NCBI RefSeq assembly: GCF_001189245.1
Contig: NZ_LFIQ01000117.1
Coordinates: 180,559 to 223,693 of the forward strand
Origin: Bradyrhizobium pachyrhizi
GTDB taxonomy: Bacteria > Pseudomonadota > Alphaproteobacteria > Rhizobiales > Xanthobacteraceae
Direction: 5' to 3'
Length of the DNA stretch: 43,135 nt
A program made the position numbers and the translations under genes. Each line of letters opens with the position of its first letter. Position 1 is the first letter of the stretch. Under the pieces are notes generated by a model. That model ran no database searches. It was not told the origin of the DNA and saw nothing but the letters and a program-made list of their open reading frames with translations. Shown here piece by piece: positions 7,183 to 14,056 of the stretch.

Positions 7183-7674
7183 TCAGCCGACCGGTCCGGG
7201 AATCCAATAGTCCCCCGCAAGCGGGCTGACCTTGACGCCACTGATGACTCCGAGCTCCAGGCTTGGATCGAAATAGCGCATCGTCCGCTCGTTGAGGTCG
7301 ATGATGCGGCCAGGCCTTAATGGCCCCACGTCATTTATCTTGACGATGACCTTCTTGCCTACCGCCTCGACGAGGGCATATTTCGGCCTCGCGCCAAATT
7401 GGACCCCACCAAACTTCCGGCGCAGACTCGTCTTGATGGCAGCCGCCCAGACCGAGAGATCATAGCGCTCGCCGGAGGCTGTGCTTGGACCGCCCTCCTC
7501 CCTGCCGGGCTTGAACGGATTGTACATGGATGCCGCGCCAACGATTGCATCCCCACACGCGGCGTTGACGACGGCACTTGAATGAACCGCAGCGTTCTCA
7601 CTTCGCGCAGCGGTGCCAGAAATGGCGAGCGCAACCAGGGCGCCGCAGATTGCGGCGCTCGAGCCGAACAGCAT
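7183..7674 (-). CDS. RlpA-like double-psi beta-barrel protein, exported
   Basis: Small exported protein of 163 residues. Residues 1-26 form a signal peptide (LFGSSAAICGALVALAIS, then an alanine-rich cleavage site). The rest is a double-psi beta-barrel of the RlpA type: GAASMYNPF opens it, ASGERYDLSVWAAA supplies the usual TASGE-type loop, and VIVKINDVGPLRPGRIIDLNE matches the conserved core that in RlpA carries V-x-I-N-D-R-G-P and the catalytic aspartate region. Here the usual Arg after Asp is Val (NDVGP). RlpA proteins are septal lytic transglycosylases acting on denuded glycan strands; there is no SPOR domain here, so binding and localisation must differ. Two adjacent ATGs exist; AAGGAG is 5 bases before the second one (7674), which I chose over 7677. 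Confidence 0.75.
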   Translation of the reverse strand: MLFGSSAAICGALVALAISGTAARSENAAVHSSAVVNAACGDAIVGAASMYNPFKPGREEGGPSTASGERYDLSVWAAAIKTSLRRKFGGVQFGARPKYALVEAVGKKVIVKINDVGPLRPGRIIDLNERTMRYFDPSLELGVISGVKVSPLAGDYWIPGPVG

Positions 7675-7918
7675 CATAACTCCTTGATTGATTTTCTTCG
7701 ATCGTCCGGTTCCCGATGCCCGCGCAAAACATCGTCGAGCGAACGCGATGGCGTTAACTCGTGCCAATTCTTTGCGGATTCGTGCCAGTTCCGGCGGCGG
7801 AACCATTATGAGAACCGGGGTGGTTCTCACACCGTGTCTTCAGTTTCTCACCCGACTAAAACAGAGATTGCGTCAGCAAAATGACTGAATGGAGCTGTCT
7901 TCGACAGCGCGTGAAGAG

Positions 7919-8035
7919 TGTCGGCGTTATCTTCCGCGCCCGCTCGATCGAGCAGATCCGCGCGATCTTCGGCGAAGGTGCGCATAGCGAAGCGGCGCGA
8001 AGCAAGTGCTCCGCGCCGCTTGACCGTATGATTAT
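7919..8035 (+). pseudogene. C-terminal remnant of a second MDR oxidoreductase gene
   Basis: About 67 bases from 7919 match the MDR gene at 6862-6929 with roughly nine in ten identical bases and one inserted base. The translated remnant reads VGVIFRARSIEQIRAIFGE against IGVTFRTRSIEEIRAIFDE in the intact gene. After a short deletion, weaker similarity continues (SAPLDR against LPIDQ) almost to the stop of the sulfatase gene at 8043. There is no start or upstream part. The rest of this 365-base gap (7675-8042) holds the promoter region of the RlpA-like gene and nothing else I can recognise. Confidence 0.7.
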
Positions 8036-8042
8036 CGTATGA

Positions 8043-10064
8043 TTATCGCGACGTTCCCCCTCGCCCCGTCGTGGCGGATTGAGCCGTCTGGTTCGGCGTC
8101 ACGATATTGAACCAGAAGTCGAACGTGTCGAGATACGACACGAGATCGCGCAGCTTGGTCTGATCTCCGCTCACCTTCACCGCGCCGGACGAAACGGCAT
8201 CATCAAACCTGGTCTGCTGCAGGATGATGCTGTTCAGCGTATCGCGCGACAACGCGACCGTCGCATCGGCATTGTTGGACTTCATGTTCGCCGTGTGGTT
8301 CAGCACTCCGTTCTTCAGCTCGACGAAGTAGTTGCCGTCCTTGCCGAACTCGAAGTTGAGCTTCGCATGCGCGTTGCCGGCCTTCTCCGCGTTGAGGCGA
8401 ACTCCGAGATAGTCGAAGAACAAGTCCGCGGACATCGCGCGCACCGTATCGGGGCTCGCGGTGTTCGGCGTCGGCAGCTTCGCGACACCGTTGCGCAGTT
8501 CCTGGGCGCCGGTCAGGTAAAAGTTGCGCCACGGCCCGGACTCGGCCTGATAGCCGAGTTGCTCGAGCGCGTCGGCTTCGAGATTCTTGGCGGCCTGATT
8601 GTCGGGATCGGCGAACACGACGTGGTGGACGGCTTGAGCCACCCAGCGATATTCGCCCTTGTCGTAGGAAGCCTTGGCCTTCTTCAGAACCTCGTCGCTG
8701 CCGCCCATGAACTCGACGTACTTCTTGCTCGCCTCGACCGGCGGCAGTTCGTGCAGTGTGGCCGGGTTGCCGTCGAACCAGCCAAGATAAAGAACATAGG
8801 TGGCGGCCACGTCATGATAGATCGAGCCGTAATAACCGCGGTTTGCCCAGACATTGGCGAGACTGTCAGGCATTTTGAATCCGTCGGCGATCTCACGCAT
8901 CGTCATGCCGTGGTTGACCATGCGCAAGGTCTGGTCGTTGATGAAGCGGTAAAGGTCGCGCTGGCTCTCCAGAAGTGAAACCACCTTGTCATTGCCCCAT
9001 GTCGGCCAGTGATGCTGCGCAAACACCACATCGACCTTGTCGCCCCACATCACCAGCGCCTGGTTGAGGTATTTCGACCAGGGAAGCGGCTCGCGAATTT
9101 TGGCGCCGCGAAGCGAATAGGTATTGTGCAGCGTGTGGGTCGCGTCCTCGGCGGATTCCATCGCCTTCTTTTCCTCGATGAACCACATCATCTCCGAAGG
9201 CGCTTCCGAACCGGGCGCCATGAGGAACTCGTACGTCAAGCCGTCGATCTTCTCTTTCTGTCCGGTTTCCTTGATGATGTTGGTCGGCGCGATGAGCGTC
9301 ACCGTGCCTGCCGAGGTCGTGGTGCCGAGACCCGCGCCGACCTGACCTTTCGGATCCGCCTTGAGCAGGTTGCCGTACATGTAGCTGGCGCGCCGGCTCA
9401 TCGCGGTGCCGGCCATGACGTTCTCGGCGACCGCGGCCTCCAGGAATCCATCCGGCGCATAGATCTTGACCTTGCCGGACTGGACGTCGTCCTCGCTGGT
9501 GACGCCCCGCACACCACCATAGTGGTCGACGTGGCTGTGGGTGTAGATCACGGCCTTGACGGGTTTGTTTCCGCGCTTCGAGCGGTACAGGTCGAGCGCC
9601 ACCTTTGCCGTCTCTGCCGACACGAGGGGATCGACGATTGTAATGCCCTCGCTGCCCTCGATGATCGTCATGTTCGACAGGTCCTGATTGCGAACCTGAT
9701 AGATGCCCTCGGTCACCTCGAACAAGCCGGAGATGTTGATCAGCCGGGATTGTCGCCACAGGCTTGGGTTGACCGTATCGGGGGCGGTCGCGTCGCTGAT
9801 GAAGCCGTATTGCTGCGGGTTCCAGATGGCGTTACCCGCGCTTCCCTTGATTGCCTCGGAAGGCAGCGCGGCCATGAAGCCTTTGTTCGCCGCGTCGAAA
9901 TCAGAGGTGTCGCTAAACGGCAGCTGTTTCAGCAAGACCGAATTGGCCTGCTTGGTCGCATCGGCCGCGCCCTTGCGCAAATCTTGAGTCTGTGCCGCGG
10001 CCGTACCGATCAACCCCGCGCTGACAACCCCGAGGATTGACGCCTTCGCGAAAACGCTCCTCAT
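8043..10064 (-). CDS. exported alkyl sulfatase (SdsA/BDS1 family)
   Basis: Zinc metallohydrolase of 673 residues that removes sulfate from alkyl sulfates such as dodecyl sulfate. Residues 1-25 form a signal peptide (ILGVVSAGLIGTAAAQTQ), so it acts in the periplasm or outside. The metallo-beta-lactamase domain (about 110-380) has the metal motif THSHVDH (His176, His178, Asp180, His181). It is followed by the helical dimerisation domain (about 400-530) and a C-terminal SCP2-like lipid-binding domain (about 550-660, with NADATVALSRDTLNSIILQQ). The ATG at 10064 is chosen because GGGAG precedes it and the signal peptide starts there; the frame stays open for 54 more codons upstream. It is monocistronic by position. 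Base composition seems a little lower in GC than its neighbours. Confidence 0.9.
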   Translation of the reverse strand: MRSVFAKASILGVVSAGLIGTAAAQTQDLRKGAADATKQANSVLLKQLPFSDTSDFDAANKGFMAALPSEAIKGSAGNAIWNPQQYGFISDATAPDTVNPSLWRQSRLINISGLFEVTEGIYQVRNQDLSNMTIIEGSEGITIVDPLVSAETAKVALDLYRSKRGNKPVKAVIYTHSHVDHYGGVRGVTSEDDVQSGKVKIYAPDGFLEAAVAENVMAGTAMSRRASYMYGNLLKADPKGQVGAGLGTTTSAGTVTLIAPTNIIKETGQKEKIDGLTYEFLMAPGSEAPSEMMWFIEEKKAMESAEDATHTLHNTYSLRGAKIREPLPWSKYLNQALVMWGDKVDVVFAQHHWPTWGNDKVVSLLESQRDLYRFINDQTLRMVNHGMTMREIADGFKMPDSLANVWANRGYYGSIYHDVAATYVLYLGWFDGNPATLHELPPVEASKKYVEFMGGSDEVLKKAKASYDKGEYRWVAQAVHHVVFADPDNQAAKNLEADALEQLGYQAESGPWRNFYLTGAQELRNGVAKLPTPNTASPDTVRAMSADLFFDYLGVRLNAEKAGNAHAKLNFEFGKDGNYFVELKNGVLNHTANMKSNNADATVALSRDTLNSIILQQTRFDDAVSSGAVKVSGDQTKLRDLVSYLDTFDFWFNIVTPNQTAQSATTGRGGTSR

Positions 10065-10484
10065 GTGGCCTCTCCCTTTACATTGGATATTGGTCCACTC
10101 CCTGAGCACCGAGAGCATCGTCGCCAAACATCTCCCGGGGGAATCGTTCCTCCCGTAGTTGCTGCGTCGAAACCTGTCCGGCAGCATCTGTCCGCATGGC
10201 TGTGCGCTCTCTGGCACAAATTGCATACCAACACGGCAGGCCGAGCCGCCAGAAAACCTCTGGCGAATTCACGCGCATGAGCAGGCGTGCGCCACGACCG
10301 GCGGGTTTGACGGTGAGGCGCGGCGCACCGGTCATGTCGCAAGAGCGCTGTTTTGCCGCACAGTGATCGCGTCCTGGCGATGGCGAACTGTTCGCATTTT
10401 ACGCGAATGGAAGACCGCCCGAAGGCGGTTCCCTGTTGTGGAAGCGGAGCCATCGGCTACGGCCGAATTCGGTCCCTGCGAGCG
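10065..10484. other. intergenic gap of 420 bases
   Basis: This gap holds the promoter region of the sulfatase gene and the 3' side of the EamA gene. The only structure I see is a 6-bp stem with a CGAA loop at 10414-10429 (ACCGCC and GGCGGT), read on the minus strand as a weak terminator candidate for the EamA gene without a T tract. No gene is apparent on either strand. Confidence 0.4.
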
Positions 10485-11351
10485 CTACGACTGGTCCGAC
10501 TTCGCACCCGGTCTGACCTGTGTGATGGCGACGCCGGAGATCGCTAGCAGTCCGCCGACAACCAGTTTCGGGGTCACGCTGTCGCCAAGGAACAGCACGC
10601 TCGAGATCAAGGCGAACACCGGAAGCAACAGACCGAAGGGGGCGACACGGCCCATCGAGCAACGCCCGATCAGCCAGAACCACAGGCCGAACCCGACAAT
10701 GCCGCCGATGAAGACGGTGTAGGCGAGCGCCAGCCAGCCACGTTGATCCGCCGTGCCGAGGCTCGCCAGCTGTCCGTATTCCAGCAGCAGCGACATCAAC
10801 ATCACCTGCGGCACCGTGAGCAGCGATGACCATCCCATCAGCATCAGGGGATCGAAGGGGCCGTAGCGTTTCGTCAGGACGGTGGACACCGCGAATGCGA
10901 AGGCTGCCCCGACCACAAGCAGCAGCGGAAGCACGTTTGCCGACAGCTCTGGCCCGGCTGCCAGCACCACCACGCCGACGAACGCCAGCACCACGCCGGC
11001 GGATGTGATGAGCGACGGCCGCTCCGCGAGCAGCGGCCAGGCGAGCAGCACGGTGAACGGCGGGGCGAGTTGATAGGCGACGGCCGACATGCTTCCCGAG
11101 CCGAGCCCGAGGCCGACATAGAACAGCCCGAAGTTCAGTCCGCCGAGGAAAACCGAAATAGCTGCGACAGGGCCGAGTTGTCGGCGTGTCGGCCTTCTGA
11201 CGAACGGAACAAGCAGCAGCGCGATGGCCAGGAAGCGCAGTCCGAGGAAGAACAGCGGCGGAAACTCGGTGACGCCCACCTTGATGACCACGAACTGATA
11301 ACCCCAGAGCAAGGGAACGGCCACCGCGCAGATGATCTGGATGGCAGACAT
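10485..11351 (-). CDS. EamA/DMT-family transporter
   Basis: Inner-membrane protein of 288 residues with ten hydrophobic segments arranged as two five-helix EamA repeats (about 5-135 and 148-280), the drug/metabolite transporter fold. Typical blocks are PLLWGYQFVVIKVG near the N-terminus, FYVGLGLGSGSMSAVAYQLAPPFTVLLAW in pieces for repeat 1, and APFGLLLPVFALISSVLFLGD in repeat 2. Members export amino acids, nucleotides or drugs; the substrate is not deducible. The ATG at 11351 follows GAAAGGAAAG; an earlier in-frame start would run through the operator. A TetR gene lies 92 bases upstream on the same strand, and both carry the same operator, so the exporter is probably induced when a ligand releases that TetR. 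Confidence 0.87.
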   Translation of the reverse strand: MSAIQIICAVAVPLLWGYQFVVIKVGVTEFPPLFFLGLRFLAIALLLVPFVRRPTRRQLGPVAAISVFLGGLNFGLFYVGLGLGSGSMSAVAYQLAPPFTVLLAWPLLAERPSLITSAGVVLAFVGVVVLAAGPELSANVLPLLLVVGAAFAFAVSTVLTKRYGPFDPLMLMGWSSLLTVPQVMLMSLLLEYGQLASLGTADQRGWLALAYTVFIGGIVGFGLWFWLIGRCSMGRVAPFGLLLPVFALISSVLFLGDSVTPKLVVGGLLAISGVAITQVRPGAKSDQS

Positions 11352-11367
11352 GGCATCTTTCCTTTCA

Positions 11368-11389
11368 AGACCGATCGGTCCATATATCG
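11368..11389. promoter_or_regulatory. TetR operator before the EamA gene
   Basis: The perfect 12-bp palindrome GACCGATCGGTC (11369-11380) is followed by CATATATCG. The 22-base site differs from the one at 12070-12091 at only three positions. It sits 17 bases before the EamA start codon, in the place for repression. Confidence 0.75.
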
Positions 11390-11443
11390 GCACGCTGATC
11401 CCGCGGACGTACAGTGGACATCAAGGGTCATTCGAACAGTTGC

Positions 11444-12058
11444 TTATTTGATGAAGCGAGCGAGGAGCGCGTCAGCGGTGGCTTGCGACGTGGTACGTGC
11501 CGGAGCCGTCTTGGCGACCACGCGCAGCCCCCAAAGGAAACAGATCAGAATTCGGGCGGCACTCGAAGGCTCGACGCCATCGGCCAATCTGCCCACGGTC
11601 TCCGCACGGGAAAATGCGTCCGCCACCCTTGCCTCCATGGTTTTGAAGAAGCTCGCGAAGCGACGACCAACCTCGGCATCCGCGCCAGCCAGCTCCATCG
11701 CCGTCGCCACCAACAGGCAGCCGCGCCGGCCATTGGCACCGCACGCGCGTTCAACGTAGCCGGCAAGGTAGGCTCGCAGGCCGTCGACCGGATCTCTGCG
11801 GGGATCGAGTTCGTCATCCATCCGGGTCAGGGCATCGGCAATGTAGCGATCGAGTGCGCGCAGGAACAGCGAGTGCTTGTCGCCGAAAGCGGCGTAAAGG
11901 CTGCCGCGCGAGAGCTTCGTCGCACGAAGCAGGTCCGGCAGCGCAGTGGCATGATAGCCGCGCGACCAGAACACATTCATGGCGCGCTCGACAGCGGCCT
12001 CCATGTCGAAGCTTCGCGGGCGCCCGCGGGGCGACTGAACGGGGATTTGGCGGCTCAT
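11444..12058 (-). CDS. TetR/AcrR-family repressor
   Basis: DNA-binding repressor of 204 residues. The N-terminal helix-turn-helix (about residues 12-58) reads AAVERAMNVFWSRGYHATAL, then DLLRATKLSRGSLYAAFGDK, typical of the TetR family. The C-terminal ligand domain has the YVERACGANGRRGCLLV block common in the subgroup that controls exporters and oxidoreductases. The ATG at 12058 gives the usual length; there is no clear ribosome binding site, and the operator ends only about 8-12 bases before the ATG, so the message may be nearly leaderless or a later start used. It likely represses itself and the EamA exporter. Confidence 0.88.
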   Translation of the reverse strand: MSRQIPVQSPRGRPRSFDMEAAVERAMNVFWSRGYHATALPDLLRATKLSRGSLYAAFGDKHSLFLRALDRYIADALTRMDDELDPRRDPVDGLRAYLAGYVERACGANGRRGCLLVATAMELAGADAEVGRRFASFFKTMEARVADAFSRAETVGRLADGVEPSSAARILICFLWGLRVVAKTAPARTTSQATADALLARFIK

Positions 12059-12065
12059 TGCCGAT

Positions 12066-12091
12066 ATATAGACCAATTGGTCCATATATTG
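12066..12091. promoter_or_regulatory. TetR operator before the tetR-like gene
   Basis: The perfect palindrome GACCAATTGGTC (12071-12082) extends to ATAT on both sides with one mismatched pair. It matches the site before the EamA gene at 19 of 22 positions, with changes that keep the palindrome intact (G/A and C/T exchanged together). Confidence 0.78.
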
Positions 12092-12120
12092 CAAGTGCCG
12101 GCTTCGGATTACAACCCGGC

Positions 12121-12205
12121 GGTCCGTAGGATGGGTAGAGCGAAGCGAAACCCATCAATTGCCCGCACGGCGAGATGATGGGTTTCACTGCGCTCTAGCG
12201 AAACA
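12121..12205. repeat. palindromic repeat (ATGGGTAGAGCGAAGCGAAACCC type)
   Basis: Inverted arms at 12137-12157 and 12176-12196 (start AGAGCGAAGCGAAACCC; the opposite arm reads TGATGGGTTTCACTGCGC) match at 19 of 21 positions and enclose 18 bases. The outer GTAGGATGGGT has lost its partner on the right. It belongs to a class of intergenic palindromes that I recall as common in bradyrhizobial genomes. Confidence 0.65.
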
Positions 12206-12228
12206 CGCCGCGAGAACGCGGATGTTTA

Positions 12229-12376
12229 GTTGACACGTCGCGCAACACATCCAGGTCGTCCTGGCGGAAGCCAGGACCCATTACCCCGAATGCGAGTCAT
12301 GACGCGACGCGGTTGCCACAGCTCACTTCAACCACACAACCCTGTGGTTATGGATCCTGGCTTCCGCCGGGACGAC
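12229..12376. repeat. 122-bp inverted-repeat element, copy 1
   Basis: Arms of about 33 bases at 12255-12287 and 12344-12376 (GTCGTCCTGGCGGAAGCC start; other arm ends GCCGGGACGAC) are inverted copies with about four mismatches, each also a small hairpin. A second element of the same build and length lies at 27518-27638. The preceding GTTGACACGTCG (12229-12240) also occurs at 39238. The remaining stretch to the CDF start at 12475 shows nothing else. Confidence 0.75.
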
Positions 12377-12474
12377 CGCGTGATTTTGGCGCAAGGATGC
12401 AATTGCAACTGAGTGGCGATTGCGCGTGGCGAACGACACTTGATGTTCACCGTTGGCCTGCTAAACCGCCGCTC

Positions 12475-13863
12475 ATGAGTTCTTCGAACACCAGCGCACC
12501 CTCCACCAAGACATCGGTCGCAGCGATCTCGATCCTCGCCAGCGGCAGCATGGCGGTGGCGAAGTTCGTCGTCGGTATCGCGATCGGATCGCTGGCGCTG
12601 ATCTCCGAGGCGCTGCACTCGTCGATCGACCTGGTCGCCACCATCATCACCTGGGCGGTGGTGCGGGTGTCGGACCAGCCGGCCGACGCCGAGCATCATT
12701 ACGGCCACGGCAAGTTCGAGAGCGTCTCGGCGCTCGGCATCATCGCTTTGCTCTATGTGCTGGCCGGCGGCATCCTGGTGCAGGCCTATAGCCATCTGCG
12801 CGAAGGAACGCCGCCGCCGTCGATCTCGGCCATTCCCTTTGTCGTTCTGGTCATCGATATCGGCGTCAATCTGTGGCGGGCCCGCGCGCTGCACCGCGCC
12901 GCGCGCGACACCAAGAGCCAGGCGCTGGCCGCCGACGCCCTGCATTTCGCCTCCGACGTGATGGGCTCAACCGCCGTCATTGTCGGCCTGGTGCTGGCCG
13001 GCTTCGGCTTCTGGTGGGGCGATGCCGCGGCGGCGATCGCGGTCGCGGTGATGATCGCCCTGCTCGGCCTGCGCATGGCGCGGGAGACGGTCGAGACCCT
13101 GCTCGATCGCGCGCCCGAAGGCGCGCTGGAAAAGGCCACCGCCGCCATCAAGGCCGTGCCGGGTGTGGTCGATGTCGACCGGTTGCGCGTCCGCATGGTC
13201 GGCGCGACGCATTTCATCGATGCCATCGCCAAGGTGCCGCGCACCTACCCGATCGACCGCGTCGAGGACATCAAGCGCAGGGCACAGGCGGCGGTGACCA
13301 AGACGTTCGGCGACGCCGACCTCACCTTCACCGCGGTGCCGGTGGCGCGCGACAATGAGAGCGTGCGCGAGCGCATCATGGTGATCGCGCGCAATTCCGG
13401 CCTCGCCATCCACCACGTCACGGTGCACGACATCAGCGGCAAGCTGATCGTCGGCATCGACCTCGAGGTCGACGGCGACATGGCGCTCGACGCGGCGCAC
13501 GGCATCGCCCACGAGCTCGAGCGCGCGATCCGCGAGGATTTCGGCGAGGACGTCGAGGTCGACACCCATATCGAGCCGCTCGAGCCGGAACTGCCGTGGG
13601 GAACCGACGCCGCGCCCGACCGCGTGGAAGCCATCAAGGCGGCGCTGACCGGCTTTGCCGATGGCGGTGCGATCCATGACATCCACAATGTGCGGGTCCG
13701 CAACACCGACGCCGGCGAGGTCGTCAACTTCCATTGCCGCGCGCGGCCTTCGATGAGTGTGATCAAGGTGCACGAAAGCGTCGACGAGATCGAACGCAAA
13801 CTGCGTCGTGCGTTCCCCACCGTGAAGCGTGTGATCAGTCACGCAGAGCCGACGCGCGCGTAA
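12475..13863 (+). CDS. CDF-family divalent metal exporter with extended C-terminus
   Basis: Inner-membrane cation diffusion facilitator, 462 residues against about 300 for a typical member. Six helices occupy about residues 14-205. The metal site is His48-x3-Asp52 in helix 2 (LHSSIDL) and His157-x3-Asp161 in helix 5 (LHFASD), the HD-HD pattern associated with zinc (and cobalt) carriers, unlike the DD-HD of FieF. HHYGHGKFE (74-82) is the conserved loop. Beyond the membrane part there appear to be three successive ferredoxin-like dimerisation units instead of one (about 215-295, 296-375, 385-460). The start at 12475 has no strong ribosome site; upstream codons run through the repeat and are rejected. 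It is probably a zinc exporter; metal is inferred. Confidence 0.87.
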   Translation: MSSSNTSAPSTKTSVAAISILASGSMAVAKFVVGIAIGSLALISEALHSSIDLVATIITWAVVRVSDQPADAEHHYGHGKFESVSALGIIALLYVLAGGILVQAYSHLREGTPPPSISAIPFVVLVIDIGVNLWRARALHRAARDTKSQALAADALHFASDVMGSTAVIVGLVLAGFGFWWGDAAAAIAVAVMIALLGLRMARETVETLLDRAPEGALEKATAAIKAVPGVVDVDRLRVRMVGATHFIDAIAKVPRTYPIDRVEDIKRRAQAAVTKTFGDADLTFTAVPVARDNESVRERIMVIARNSGLAIHHVTVHDISGKLIVGIDLEVDGDMALDAAHGIAHELERAIREDFGEDVEVDTHIEPLEPELPWGTDAAPDRVEAIKAALTGFADGGAIHDIHNVRVRNTDAGEVVNFHCRARPSMSVIKVHESVDEIERKLRRAFPTVKRVISHAEPTRA

Positions 13864-13991
13864 TTCTACGGAGCCGTTCCTGTTTCGGACTCACTTTGCG
13901 TCGCATGATTCTCTCCGGGACAAGAATTTTTTCGCATTAACGAATCGTTGACTCTCGACAGTCCCGGAAATCTGGATTCAAATGATCATGA

Positions 13992-14019
13992 TTCGGATGC
14001 ATCGTGGGGAGCATCCGAA
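13992..14019 (+). promoter_or_regulatory. hairpin in leader of the histidine kinase gene
   Basis: TTCGGATGC (13992-14000) pairs perfectly with GCATCCGAA (14011-14019) around a ten-base loop ATCGTGGGGA. It lies 38 bases before the chosen ATG at 14057. There is no T tract, so it is not a terminator for the preceding gene; the loop carries GGGG, which may matter for translation. Confidence 0.4.
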
Positions 14020-14056
14020 CCGGGTAAAAAATCAGCTTAGAGCGGGGGTCTCAGGC

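Noticed and set aside
10208..10232. CTGGCAC...TTGCATACCAA resembling a sigma-54 promoter or a fifth member of the 19-bp operator family
   Set aside because: GG and GC are 8 bases apart and not the required 10 for sigma-54, and the half-sites are 7 apart instead of 5; the direction also does not fit either neighbouring gene.
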